From Phytoactinopolyspora mesophila (GTDB taxonomy: Bacteria; Actinomycetota; Actinomycetes; Jiangellales; Jiangellaceae): a stretch of 64,000 nt of DNA. The notes under the pieces are model-generated. The model was not told the DNA's origin. It did not search any database and saw only the letters and a list, made by a program, of their open reading frames with translations. Shown one piece after another: positions 54,721 through 63,759 of this stretch (positions within the stretch are counted from its first letter, which is position 1; each line of letters opens with the position of its first letter). Both the position numbers and the translations under genes were made by a program. The stretch covers positions 1,317,710 through 1,381,709 of the forward strand of contig NZ_WLZY01000001.1 in the NCBI RefSeq assembly GCF_010122465.1, read 5' to 3'.

Positions 54721-56151
54721 TCAGTAGGGACTGGGGATCGCTCGGGTTCCTCGATACCAGTAGGGTTCGATGCGAACCTTGCAGGGATCGAAGAGTGCGA
54801 TTCCCGCGGCCGTGATCGTTCTCCAGCTCCCGTCAGGGCGGCGGAGCCATCGTTTGACCTGGGTCCAGTTCCAACGGTGCAACTCGCGTTGCCAGGACAC
54901 GATCCGGTTCCAGAGCATGTATCTCAGGAACGAGAACCTGCGCCCGGCCAGCGCATGCCGGAAGTAGTACGTCCAGCCGCGCAACGCAGCGTTGACCTCT
55001 TTGATCACGTCCGCCAGGGGGCGGGGTGACCGGCGAGGGGTCAGGTTGCGGAGGGTCTGCTTGATGGTCCGGAACGACTTGTCCGAGATCATCGTGGCGT
55101 AGTACCACTTGCCGCCACCACGGGTCTTCCGCCACTTCAGGGTGAAGCCGAGGAAGTCGACCCCTTCGCTCAGGTGCGCGATCCGGGTCTTGGACGGCGC
55201 CAGCCGTAGCCCGAGCCCGGTGAGCACCCCGGTGACTTGTTCTTGGAGACGTTCGACATCGTCTCTGCTGCCGTTGGTCATGATGACGAAGTCGTCGGCG
55301 TAACGCACGATTCGCCAGTTGGCCAGCCCGCTCAGACGGCGTTTCCGGCGCCCCCACTGGGTCGCCTGCTCGCCGCCCGGTTGCCACGGGGCCATGATCG
55401 CCTCATCCAGCACGGACAGGGCGATGTTGGCCAGCAACGGGGAGATGATCCCGCCTTGAGGTGTCCCGGCATACGTCCCGCGTGATTCCCCGAGTTCGGT
55501 GATCACACCGGATTTGAGGAACGCGCGGACCAACGCGATGACCTTCTTGTCCGCGATTCGCTGCCGCACCCGGTCCAGGACAACCTGGTGGTCGATGTTG
55601 TCGAAACATCCTTCGATGTCTGCGTCCAACACCCACCGATACCCGCGAGTGGCGTAGAAGTGGATCTCGGCGATCGCGTCGTGGGCTCGCCGCATAGGCC
55701 GGAACCCATACGAGACCGGTAAGAAGTCGGCCTCGAAAATCGGTTCCATCACCATCTTCAAGGACTGCTGCACCACCCGGTCGGTCACCGTCGGTATCCC
55801 CAGCGGGCGCGACTTACCGCCCGGTTTCGGGATCAGTCGACGCTTGACCGGCGCGGGACGGTACGTGCCGTCCTTAAGACTCGCGGCGATCCCCGTCAGG
55901 AACACCCCAACCTGCCCACTCTCGGCGATCTGGCGCACGGTCACGCCGTCGATCCCCGAGGTGCGAGCACCCTTGTTTTGTGCCACATGCTCCCAGGCCA
56001 CCAGCAGGTAGTCCGGGTGGCACACCAGGTTGAACAAGTCACCGAACCGCGTCTCGCGGTCGGTGTTCGCCCAACGGTGATACTTGGCCTGCGTCCGCGC
56101 TACCCGGTCGGTGAACGTCCGGGCGTCGGAGTTCACCGACGCATCTTGCAC
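54721..56151 (-). CDS. ltrA: group II intron reverse transcriptase/maturase
   Basis: 476 residues from GTG 56151, 10 bases behind AGGAGG. RT blocks are complete: LIPKPGGKSRPLGIPTVTDR, VLDADIEGCFDNIDH, GTPQGGIISPLLANI, and the polymerase core YADD (Tyr284). The X/maturase region (ADVIKEVNAALRGWTYYFRH) follows. No C-terminal HNH endonuclease (En) domain is seen, so it belongs to an En-minus group. It needs the intron RNA to splice and retrohome. No frame damage is visible. Confidence 0.92.
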   Translation of the reverse strand: MQDASVNSDARTFTDRVARTQAKYHRWANTDRETRFGDLFNLVCHPDYLLVAWEHVAQNKGARTSGIDGVTVRQIAESGQVGVFLTGIAASLKDGTYRPAPVKRRLIPKPGGKSRPLGIPTVTDRVVQQSLKMVMEPIFEADFLPVSYGFRPMRRAHDAIAEIHFYATRGYRWVLDADIEGCFDNIDHQVVLDRVRQRIADKKVIALVRAFLKSGVITELGESRGTYAGTPQGGIISPLLANIALSVLDEAIMAPWQPGGEQATQWGRRKRRLSGLANWRIVRYADDFVIMTNGSRDDVERLQEQVTGVLTGLGLRLAPSKTRIAHLSEGVDFLGFTLKWRKTRGGGKWYYATMISDKSFRTIKQTLRNLTPRRSPRPLADVIKEVNAALRGWTYYFRHALAGRRFSFLRYMLWNRIVSWQRELHRWNWTQVKRWLRRPDGSWRTITAAGIALFDPCKVRIEPYWYRGTRAIPSPY

Positions 56152-56753
56152 CCTCGCAGCACCTCCTATCCATCCTCGCTGCCGCCCTTCCCGATGTGTC
56201 CGGCTCTCCCGGACTCGCAGTACTACGGCGGCTCCGCCAGCCCTGACACCGGTCGGTGGACGACGCACCCAGCCGATCCCGCCCGCGCCGGATACGCAGG
56301 CACGCCGGCAGGCCCAGGGCCTTCCCATGTTCACTCGCTGTTCGCTCGACGAAGGAGGCACCCGGCTATCTGCCTGCGGCCACGATGGCGGCTACTCCGT
56401 AGTCGTTCACCGCCAACCCCACCCGGGAGGCGTTAACTCAACCCCCAGGCAGTCCGTCTGCTCTGCACTCCAGCAAACGGCTCACCGCGCCCGTCCCATA
56501 TCCGTCAGGTTTGAGGCGGTTGTACGTCAAGACAGGTGATGACACCGGTTCCTCGCGTATACCTCTTCGCCACGCTCGCCGCACCCGCACCATCTGACAG
56601 TCCTGGCACGCCACGGCTTTGTCGGGGCTGCTTCCCGCCCTCCCGGTCGTCTCCCCGGTCAGACTGCCCCCAGCTTCACGGCACCGTGCCACGGCACGTA
56701 CCGCGGTGGTGGTCTCTCACCCCCACTCGAACAACAAGCGCCTCATGGCGCAC

Positions 56754-57428
56754 GGTGCAGTCGTATAACACCAACGACGCCGTCCCGGTGGTGCGGGCCG
56801 AGAACCCCGTGGCCGCCTTAGCCAACGTGTCGCGATAGTCGCGGTCTTGGCAGCGCTGCAACGCCCGAAACAGGGTACGCAGGCTCGGCGCCTTCACGCC
56901 GATCTCGTCCAGCACGCGAATCGTGTCGGCCTTGCTGGTCGGCTCGATGATTCTGGCCAGCACCATCGCCTTGAACGCCTCATCCGCGACTGCGTCAAAC
57001 CCCAGGTATGTGTACGCGTCGGTGAGCACGCGCCAGAGCAGACGCGAGGACATGCCAACGATCCGGCCACCAGCGCCGGCCACGACAGGGCGCCCACGTG
57101 CTCGCTCGACGCCCGTCTCTGCCGGTGGGCTCACGCCCAACTGCCCCGCGTCGAACGCCGCCACATCCGCCGATGCCGAGGAGGAGGTCGTCCAGTCCGC
57201 GACGTCCTCGACCCGCGCAGGCGCCCGCTGCACAGGACCAACATCGAGGACCTCTTGCCCAGGCGCGAGCTGCTCCTGAGCGGCCACCAGCAGCAACTCA
57301 AGCTCAGCATCGGTATGAGCAGAACCCAGATGATCAACCCCGACGACCTCCCGGCCCTGCCGGGTCACGACCTGCACCGCGACCGCTCCCGAGGCCGTCC
57401 GGACCTTCCTCACGAACCGCGAAACCAC
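56754..57428 (-). CDS. IS1634-family transposase, 5' exon
   Basis: 225 codons from GTG 57428 (VSRFVRKVRTASGAVAVQVV) to SLVLYDCT at the intron boundary. The frame runs on into the 3' exon after removal of the intron. The N-terminal region has the usual family opening and RLLWRVLTDAYTYLGFDAVA. No stop codon or frameshift is seen, so the transposase may be functional if the intron splices. Confidence 0.82.
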
Positions 57429-57543
57429 GCCCCGAGACTACCGACCAGACAATTATTAGTAACCCCTTTCACCCCAACACCACCACGAACCAGCAGGTCA
57501 AACACCGCCGCCTCATCAGAGCTCACCAAGTGGCACGAGTCAG

Positions 57544-57588
57544 GTGCATCACGGTGGAGTCGGCACCACAGGCTCCGCTCTCGCGTCG
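57544..57588 (+). repeat. 45-bp exact copy of internal GT1-gene sequence
   Basis: Identical to 53295-53339 (starts GTGCATCACGGTGGAGTC, ends CTCTCGCGTCG), the region coding the donor-binding motif of the GT1 glycosyltransferase. It begins at the last base of the right terminal repeat of the IS1634 element and is followed by CAAGT, also found 9 bases further on in the gene. It is a leftover of a second or rearranged GT1 copy. Confidence 0.8.
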
Positions 57589-57595
57589 CAAGTCG

Positions 57596-57745
57596 GGATA
57601 TCCGCTGGTCATGAGTGGATTCACCGGCTCGAGCAGGTGCCAGGCGTGATGGCGGAGTGCTTGGGCGATGTTGGTGACGCCGGCGAGGCGGCGCAGGCTG
57701 ACCGCGAGGTTGCGTAGCGAGGCCATGATCTGCGGTCCGTTGTGG
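57596..57745 (-). pseudogene. ISAs1-family transposase 3' relic
   Basis: The minus-strand frame reads GPQIMASLRNLAVSLRRLAG and VTNIAQALRHHAWHLLEPVN, matching the conserved C-terminus of ISAs1-family transposases. Everything upstream is lost or frameshifted. It sits between the copied GT1 fragment and the peptide transporter operon. Confidence 0.7.
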
Positions 57746-57921
57746 GCCGGTCAGCGTCTTTGCATGCTGGCGCGTCGCGGCGATGGTCAATCGACCATAA
57801 CAATCCAGCTCCAGTAGGTTCGGTCAGCCGCACGCCGGTTGCAGCAAGGGCTCACCAAGCGTAACGTAACTTGAACTATACGTTTCTGTGGTTGGAACAT
57901 GCCGCGTTGCGCCCGCCCCGT

Positions 57922-57948
57922 GTTGCCAACGGCTTAGCCGTTGGCAAC
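57922..57948. promoter_or_regulatory. near-perfect 27-bp palindrome in the opp leader
   Basis: GTTGCCAACGGCT (57922-57934) mirrors AGCCGTTGGCAAC (57936-57948) with only the central base unpaired. It ends five bases before the ribosome site AAAGGAG of the binding-protein gene. It could be an operator (LacI-like symmetry) or, in RNA, a hairpin that controls translation of the operon. Confidence 0.6.
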
Positions 57949-57965
57949 GGGAAAGGAGCAGAGGA

Positions 57966-59588
57966 ATGAAACTGCAATCCCACGTTCCGCTTGCTGCACT
58001 AGGTTTGAGTCTGGCGCTTATCGTGGCCGCGTGCGGCACAGACGACGATGACCCCGACGTTGCGCCCTCTCGGACCACTCTGGAGGTGGCAACCGTCATA
58101 GAACCGCCTGACATTTTCCCGTACTCAGGGCACGGGGCCAAGGCGCAAGTATTCGATGCCATGCTGCATCCCATTATTCGGACCGATGCCGAGGGTGAGT
58201 TGTACTCCGATGTGCTCGAGTCGTGGGACGTGTCAGGCGATGCGCTCACGGTGACCTTCTCACTTCGCCCGGACATCGAATGGAGCGACGGGACGCCGAT
58301 GTCCTCAGCCGACATCGTGATGTCACTCACGCAACATCTCGACCCCGAGATCAGTGAGCTAACACTAGCCGTCGACGGCGTTGCGGGCGAGTCCGAGTTC
58401 TTGAACGGCGACGCCGATACCGTCTCCGGGCTGTCGGCGCCGGATGACCTGACAGTGGTGGTCGAACTCGAGCAGCCCGACCCCACCTGGCTGCCGCGCT
58501 TAACCATGTTCACAGGAATCCTCATCCTGCCGGACCATGTCCTCGGGGACGTGCCGCATGACGAGCTGGAGAATCATGAGTACTTCAACAGCTACCCGGT
58601 CACGAACGGGCCATACACATTCGTTGAATGGGCGCCAGGCCAACATGTCGAGTTCGAGCGAAACGAAAACTGGTCACTAGGTGAGCCCGGTTTCGAGCGT
58701 CTGTTTATCAAGGTCATCGACGCGGACGTGGCAAGCGCCCAGCTCGAGACTCGGGAGGTCCAATTTGTCTCCCTAATTTCTCCAGGCGATGTGGACCGTA
58801 TTGGTTCACTCGACGGCATTGAAATTCAAACGACCCCCGGTGACTCGCCAAATAAGTGGGGGCTAATGCACCATGGGCCATTGCTGGACAATCGGGTACG
58901 CCAGGCGATGGTCTACGCCATCGACCGTGAGGGAATCTGCCAGCTCGTCCTCGACGGCCACTGCACCGTCCCGGTCGCGAACAACTCACAGATTGGGCCG
59001 GACTGGGCGATCCCGACCACGGGTGTGACCGAGTACACCTACGATCCGGACCGCGCTCGAGGCCTGCTCGCTGAGGCCGGGTGGGACCCTGAAACGGAAC
59101 TGGTCTTCCTGGACTACTTGGGAACTGAGGCGGAGGCGCTCGCCGTCGCACAGGACAACATGGCCGACGTCGGCATCAACTGGACAATCGAGAACGTCGA
59201 CGTCTCCACGCTGAACGAGCGCACCGAGGAAGCACCCGAATCGTTCCACGGATTTATGGCAGGCGGAGGAACCTGGACCGTTGACCCCAGCATTGCCCGG
59301 ACCTTCTATTCATGTGACGAGAAATACCCTCCTGGCGCAAATCGCGGCCACTACTGCAATGAAGAACTTGAACTTCTGTTGACTGCCGGGCACGAGGAAG
59401 CCGACCCCAACAAGCGCGCGGAAATATACCAGGAGGCGTACCGGATCATAAATGATGATGTGCCTGAGATCTCTCTCTACGTGAAGGACTTCGTCGTCGC
59501 ACATGACACCCATCTCAAGGGGATCGCGACCCACGGGCTCTATCCACACCAATTGCGGAATATCGGAGATTGGTATTGGGAAGACTAA
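57966..59588 (+). CDS. peptide ABC transporter substrate-binding lipoprotein (SBP_bac_5)
   Basis: 540 residues from ATG 57966 behind AAAGGAG. Lipoprotein signal peptide with lipobox VAAC; Cys23 is the lipid-anchored residue, followed by an acidic linker. The SBP_bac_5/DppA-OppA domain is complete (FSLRPDIEWSDGTPMSSADIV; LDNRVRQAMVYAIDREGICQ; YLPHQLRNIGDWYW-like ending). It captures di-/oligopeptides or related solutes outside the membrane. First gene of a five-gene transporter operon. Confidence 0.93.
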   Translation: MKLQSHVPLAALGLSLALIVAACGTDDDDPDVAPSRTTLEVATVIEPPDIFPYSGHGAKAQVFDAMLHPIIRTDAEGELYSDVLESWDVSGDALTVTFSLRPDIEWSDGTPMSSADIVMSLTQHLDPEISELTLAVDGVAGESEFLNGDADTVSGLSAPDDLTVVVELEQPDPTWLPRLTMFTGILILPDHVLGDVPHDELENHEYFNSYPVTNGPYTFVEWAPGQHVEFERNENWSLGEPGFERLFIKVIDADVASAQLETREVQFVSLISPGDVDRIGSLDGIEIQTTPGDSPNKWGLMHHGPLLDNRVRQAMVYAIDREGICQLVLDGHCTVPVANNSQIGPDWAIPTTGVTEYTYDPDRARGLLAEAGWDPETELVFLDYLGTEAEALAVAQDNMADVGINWTIENVDVSTLNERTEEAPESFHGFMAGGGTWTVDPSIARTFYSCDEKYPPGANRGHYCNEELELLLTAGHEEADPNKRAEIYQEAYRIINDDVPEISLYVKDFVVAHDTHLKGIATHGLYPHQLRNIGDWYWED

Positions 59589-59620
59589 GCGATCCAGCTT
59601 ATGGAGAAAGCCCTAATGTC

Positions 59621-59652
59621 GCACTGCCCGATAGATAAGGATCGGGCAGTGC
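59621..59652 (+). promoter_or_regulatory. intercistronic stem-loop
   Basis: GCACTGCCCGAT (59621-59632) and ATCGGGCAGTGC (59641-59652) form a perfect 12-bp stem with an 8-base loop between the binding-protein and first permease genes. No T-run follows. Such hairpins often protect the upstream mRNA and raise SBP over permease levels, or attenuate readthrough. Confidence 0.6.
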
Positions 59653-59713
59653 AACACGGCTTCACACGTTCCCATGACCGGTTTCGCCTACGAGCCGGGC
59701 TGGGGAGGACTGG

Positions 59714-60673
59714 ATGCTGACCTACGTAGTGCGTCGCTTGATCATCGCGGTCCCGGTGTTGTTTGGGATTTTGCTGATCTCGTTTGTATTGGTGCAGATG
59801 ATGCCGGGCGATCCTGTGCGGGCTATGTTGAGCCCAGAAGAACTGACCGCGTCGCCGGAGTATGTTGCCCGGCGGCGCGCCGAACTGGGGTTGGACGACC
59901 CTGTCGTATTGCAGTTCGTGGCGTGGGTGCGGGAGGTAGCACAGGGCAACCTTGGCTACTCATTTCGTCGGCGTGTGCCGGTGACACAGATGATCGGTGA
60001 CAGGCTCGCGCCAACGGTTCTCCTCGCCTCGGTCGCGCTCGCTTTCGCTGTTGTGATCGGCATGGCGGTCGGCGTGGTCGCTGCTCTGAAGCAGAACTCC
60101 TGGTTCGACTATCTGTCCGCAGTCGGCAGCATGGCTGCGATCTCGATCCCGAACTTTTTCCTCGGCTTGATCGCGATCTACGTGTTCGCGATCAAGCTCG
60201 GCGTTCTGCCGACCGGGGGAATGCGCACACTCGCAGCCGCAGACACCACGCTGGGCGACAGCCTGCGGCATCTAGTGCTTCCTGCCGGGGTTCTCGCGGC
60301 CAACCTGGTGGGACCATATGTTCGTTTCACCCGCCAAGGGATGCTGGAGGTGCTACGCCAGGACTACATGACTACCGCTGTCGCCAAAGGTGTACCGCGG
60401 CGTGGCGTGATCCTCCGGCACGGGCTGCACAACACATTGATCCCGCTAACCACGGTGATCGCGCTCAATATCCCTGCGCTGCTCACTGGCGTGCTGATCG
60501 TTGAGATTCTCTTCTCCTGGCCGGGCCTCGGACGTCTCACGTTCGAGGCGATAGTCGGTCGAGACTATCCCGTCATCATTGCGATGGTGTTCATGAGCGC
60601 TGTCCTCGTGATGGTTTTCAACCTGCTCGCCGATCTCCTAGCGGCCGTACTCGACCCAAGGATCCGGCTATGA
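59714..60673 (+). CDS. peptide ABC transporter permease, DppB type
   Basis: 319 residues. N-terminal MLTYVVRRLIIAVPVLFGILL is the DppB/OppB opening; the cytoplasmic EAA loop includes RQDYMTTAVAKGVPRRGVILRHGLHNTLIPL. Six membrane helices. ATG 59714 follows GGGGAGGA. It forms the channel with the DppC-type permease, whose start overlaps its stop. Confidence 0.94.
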   Translation: MLTYVVRRLIIAVPVLFGILLISFVLVQMMPGDPVRAMLSPEELTASPEYVARRRAELGLDDPVVLQFVAWVREVAQGNLGYSFRRRVPVTQMIGDRLAPTVLLASVALAFAVVIGMAVGVVAALKQNSWFDYLSAVGSMAAISIPNFFLGLIAIYVFAIKLGVLPTGGMRTLAAADTTLGDSLRHLVLPAGVLAANLVGPYVRFTRQGMLEVLRQDYMTTAVAKGVPRRGVILRHGLHNTLIPLTTVIALNIPALLTGVLIVEILFSWPGLGRLTFEAIVGRDYPVIIAMVFMSAVLVMVFNLLADLLAAVLDPRIRL

Positions 60674-61629
60674 GCGACAACATAAGCATGCAGACCACGC
60701 CCGCGGCTCACGGACAAGCCGAGGCCTTCAATGCCGCCACAACACCGGCAGACGCCAGCACACTCCGCCCGGCAACGCCGCCATCGTCGCCCACGCGGCT
60801 CGCCGCACGTCGGTTCCGGCGCCATCGCCTGGCCATGGCCAGTATCATCTTCATCGGGGTTCTCGTCCTGCTCGCCGTCCTGGGACCGGTGGTTTCTCCC
60901 CACAACCCGAATGCCGTGAATCCCGCGGGGGGCCGCATGCCACCCAGCGCTGATCACTGGCTGGGCACAGACTCGATCGGCAGAGACGTACTTTCCCGGT
61001 TGCTGCAAGGCGCCCGTGTGTCTCTCACGGTCGGCATCGCTGCCGGCTTGTCAGCAGCCGGACTCGGAATGATGCTCGGCCTGGTGGCGGGACTCCTGGG
61101 CGGGTGGATCGATACGGCGATCATGCGTCTGGTCGACATCTTCCTGTCGTTCCCCTCCCTGGTCGTCATCCTCCTCCTCGTGGCGATCCTGGGCCCCAGC
61201 ATCGCCACTATCATCGTCGTCATCGCCTTGTTCGAATGGCCAGCATCGTGCCGGATCGTACGGCAGATGTCGCTGTCGGTAAAAGAGATGGACTTCGTCC
61301 TGGCCGCACGAGCGATCGGATCACGCAATCTGGCGATCATGTACCGCCACATGGTCGCGCCGGTGCTTCCGCCTCTCACCGTCGTCGCCACGTTCTTAAG
61401 CGCGGGAGCCATCCTTCTCGAATCTTCGCTCTCCTTCCTCGGCCTCGGCGTGAAGCAGCCCCAAGCAACCTGGGGCGGCATGTTGCAGGACGCCCAATCT
61501 CTGACGATCCTGCAGCAAATGCCGTGGCTATGGTTATCTCCCGGACTGGCGATCTCGCTCACCGTGCTCGCGATCGCCTTCATCGGCGACGGGCTGCGCG
61601 ACGCCTTCGACCCGAAGCAGCAACTATGA
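60670..61629 (+). CDS. peptide ABC transporter permease, DppC type
   Basis: 319 residues, ATGA overlap with dppB-type gene. A ~40-residue Pro/Thr/Ala-rich cytoplasmic tail precedes RFRRHRLAMASIIFIGVLVLLAVLGP, then HWLGTDSIGRDVLSRLLQGARVSL and the EAA loop VLAARAIGSRNLAIMYRHM. Standard OppC/DppC architecture. Coupled by ATGA to the first ATPase gene. Confidence 0.94.
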   Translation: MSDNISMQTTPAAHGQAEAFNAATTPADASTLRPATPPSSPTRLAARRFRRHRLAMASIIFIGVLVLLAVLGPVVSPHNPNAVNPAGGRMPPSADHWLGTDSIGRDVLSRLLQGARVSLTVGIAAGLSAAGLGMMLGLVAGLLGGWIDTAIMRLVDIFLSFPSLVVILLLVAILGPSIATIIVVIALFEWPASCRIVRQMSLSVKEMDFVLAARAIGSRNLAIMYRHMVAPVLPPLTVVATFLSAGAILLESSLSFLGLGVKQPQATWGGMLQDAQSLTILQQMPWLWLSPGLAISLTVLAIAFIGDGLRDAFDPKQQL

Positions 61630-62708
61630 ACAGCGCAGACAGAATCAATACACTCCCGCCGGCGCCAGGTGATGGACCGCTACTGTCCGTACGAAACCTC
61701 AGCGTGCAGCTCAAGGTCGAAGGCGGAACCGTACATGCGGTACGAGACGTAAGCTGGGATATCTATCCTGGGGAGATCCTCGGTATCGTCGGGGAATCAG
61801 GTTCGGGCAAGAGCGTAAGCGTCAATGCACTCCTCAAACTCCTCCCTTCGCCCCCGGCCATCGTCACCGGTGGCCCAGTGCTCTTCGACGGCCATGACCT
61901 CCTAACGCTGTCCGAGCGTCAGCTCCGCCGTATCCGTGGCCGGAGAATCGCGATGATCTTCCAGGACCCCATGACCTCCTTCAATCCGGTCAAGACCATT
62001 GGCCACCAGATCTCGGAAACCATCCGTGTCCACGACCGCCGTATCTCCCGCCACGCCACACGCGCCCGCACCATCGAGCTGCTCACAAAGGTCGGCGTCC
62101 CCAGCCCCGCAACGCGCTACAAACAGTTCCCGCACGAATTCTCCGGCGGAATGCGCCAACGAGCGATGATCGCCATGGCCATGGCCAACCAACCCAAGCT
62201 GATCATCGCCGACGAACCCACCACCGCCTTAGATGTCACCATCCAGGCGCAAGTCCTGGAAGTACTCCAGCTTGCCCAGCAGGAGACCGGTGCGGGCATC
62301 ATCCTCATCACTCACGATCTCGGACTCATCGCCGAACTCGCCGACCGAGTCCTCGTGATGTATGCCGGCAAGATCGTCGAATCCGCGCGCGCATTGCCGC
62401 TGTTCCAGCAACCCCGCCATCCCTACACCCTCGCCCTGCTCGCCAGCCTCCCCCGCATCGACGCCGAACTCGACCACCTGGTCTCCATCCCTGGCCAACC
62501 GCCCAGCTTGATCTCCCCACCGCCCGGCTGCGCATTCCATCCGCGATGTCATCTAACGCGCGGCCGCGAACAATGCCACACACAACAGCCAGACCTCGTC
62601 GATCTCGGGCGTCGCGCCACGGCCTGTCACTTCTGGAACGAGATGGATCAAGAGACCGCCACGATCGCTTCCGAGCTCGGCACCACACCCGCCCGGCGAC
62701 AGGACTGA
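61626..62708 (+). CDS. peptide ABC transporter ATPase, DppD type
   Basis: 360 residues from ATG 61626 (ATGA overlap with the permease). Walker [12 protein letters not shown]-loop [13 protein letters not shown], signature FSGGMRQR, Walker [14 protein letters not shown]-loop [13 protein letters not shown]. The C-terminal oligopeptide-transporter extension has Cys residues ([17 protein letters not shown]) that in relatives bind an iron-sulfur cluster. Energises the peptide importer together with the DppF-type protein. Confidence 0.94.
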   Translation: MNSADRINTLPPAPGDGPLLSVRNLSVQLKVEGGTVHAVRDVSWDIYPGEILGIVGESGSGKSVSVNALLKLLPSPPAIVTGGPVLFDGHDLLTLSERQLRRIRGRRIAMIFQDPMTSFNPVKTIGHQISETIRVHDRRISRHATRARTIELLTKVGVPSPATRYKQFPHEFSGGMRQRAMIAMAMANQPKLIIADEPTTALDVTIQAQVLEVLQLAQQETGAGIILITHDLGLIAELADRVLVMYAGKIVESARALPLFQQPRHPYTLALLASLPRIDAELDHLVSIPGQPPSLISPPPGCAFHPRCHLTRGREQCHTQQPDLVDLGRRATACHFWNEMDQETATIASELGTTPARRQD

Positions 62709-62715
62709 AACCGCC

Positions 62716-63750
62716 ATGAGCACCACCCAAACCACACGAGGCATGGACGTCCACCAGCGACCACGCAAAGGTGAGGAACTCCTTCGCGTTGAAGACCTCA
62801 CCGTGCAATTCCCGGTCACATCGGCCGTCCTGCGCCGCCAGCTCGGGCGCGTGCTCGCCGTCGACGGCATCAACCTCCAACTCGCCGCCGGTGAAACACT
62901 CGGTCTCGTCGGCGAATCCGGCTGCGGCAAATCAACTACAGGGCTCGCTCTACTTCGCCTCATAGAACCCACCGCCGGACGGATCCTCTTTCACGGCCAC
63001 GACCTAACCACCCTGAACAAGAGCGCCTTGCGGACGCTCCGACGAGAGATGCAGATCGTCTTGCAAGACCCGTTCTCCTCCCTCGACCCCCGTATGACAG
63101 TCCGCGCGATCATCGCCGAGCCACTTAAGGTCCACGGCATCGAGAAAGGTAAGGCACGCACCAGGCGCGTCAACGACCTTCTGGAACTCGTCGGCCTTCA
63201 TCCCGAACACGCCTCTCGCTACCCCCACGAGTTCTCCGGGGGCCAACGCCAACGAATCAGCATCGCCCGCGCCCTCGCCCTCGATCCCCAACTCCTCGTG
63301 CTCGACGAACCCGTCTCCGCGCTCGACGTGTCCATCCAGGCACAAATCGTCAACCTCCTGCAACGACTCCAAGACGAACTCTCGCTGGCCTACTTGTTCA
63401 TCGCCCACGACCTATCCGTCATCAAACACATCTGCGACCGAGTCGCCGTCATGTACCTCGGCCGCATCGTCGAAACCGGCACACCCCAACAGGTCTACCA
63501 CCAACCCACACACCCCTATACCCAGGCGCTACTCTCCGCAGTCCCGATACCCGACCCCACACAGAGAGGCACAAAACAACGCATAGCACTCACCGGCGAC
63601 GTCCCTAGCCCACAAGATCCTCCGTCCGGGTGCCGATTCCGCACCCGCTGCTGGAAGGCCCAACAACGGTGCGCCGACGAAACGCCAGAACTCATCGACC
63701 GCTACAACCACGGCCACCCCAGCGCATGCCACTTCGCCGCCCGACGCTAA
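62716..63750 (+). CDS. peptide ABC transporter ATPase, DppF type
   Basis: 344 residues. Walker [26 protein letters not shown], signature [17 protein letters not shown], Walker [15 protein letters not shown], then [24 protein letters not shown]. Typical C-terminal Cys-containing tail ([14 protein letters not shown]). Last complete gene of the transporter operon. Confidence 0.94.
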   Translation: MSTTQTTRGMDVHQRPRKGEELLRVEDLTVQFPVTSAVLRRQLGRVLAVDGINLQLAAGETLGLVGESGCGKSTTGLALLRLIEPTAGRILFHGHDLTTLNKSALRTLRREMQIVLQDPFSSLDPRMTVRAIIAEPLKVHGIEKGKARTRRVNDLLELVGLHPEHASRYPHEFSGGQRQRISIARALALDPQLLVLDEPVSALDVSIQAQIVNLLQRLQDELSLAYLFIAHDLSVIKHICDRVAVMYLGRIVETGTPQQVYHQPTHPYTQALLSAVPIPDPTQRGTKQRIALTGDVPSPQDPPSGCRFRTRCWKAQQRCADETPELIDRYNHGHPSACHFAARR

Positions 63751-63759
63751 GGGGAATCT

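Larger units (their letters stand above)
54592..56753 (-). mobile_element. group II intron
   Basis: 2162 bp, transcribed leftward. The 5' end is GTGCGCC (56753 downward), matching the GUGYG rule, and the 3' end is CCCAAC, matching AY. Domain V is at 54655-54688 and a domain VI-like hairpin follows before the 3' end. It encodes a reverse transcriptase/maturase. Joining TACGACTGCACC to ACGTTGCACTTC at the exon ends restores an uninterrupted transposase frame of 548 residues. Confidence 0.88.
53600..57544 (-). mobile_element. IS1634-family element interrupted by a group II intron
   Basis: 3945 bp bounded by a perfect 16-bp inverted repeat: CCTGACTCGTGCCACT at 53600-53615 and its complement at 57529-57544. 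Inside is one transposase gene on the minus strand, split by a 2162-bp group II intron; without the intron the element is 1783 bp, normal for the family. The outside flanks (TACTT on the left, TGCAT on the right) are not a target duplication, so neighbouring DNA was rearranged after insertion. Left of it is the intact GT1 gene; directly to the right begins a copied piece of that same gene. Confidence 0.85.

Noticed and set aside
54247..55029. Plus-strand frame across the IS/intron junction
   Set aside because: Antisense to transposase exon and intron domain V/VI; no coding support.
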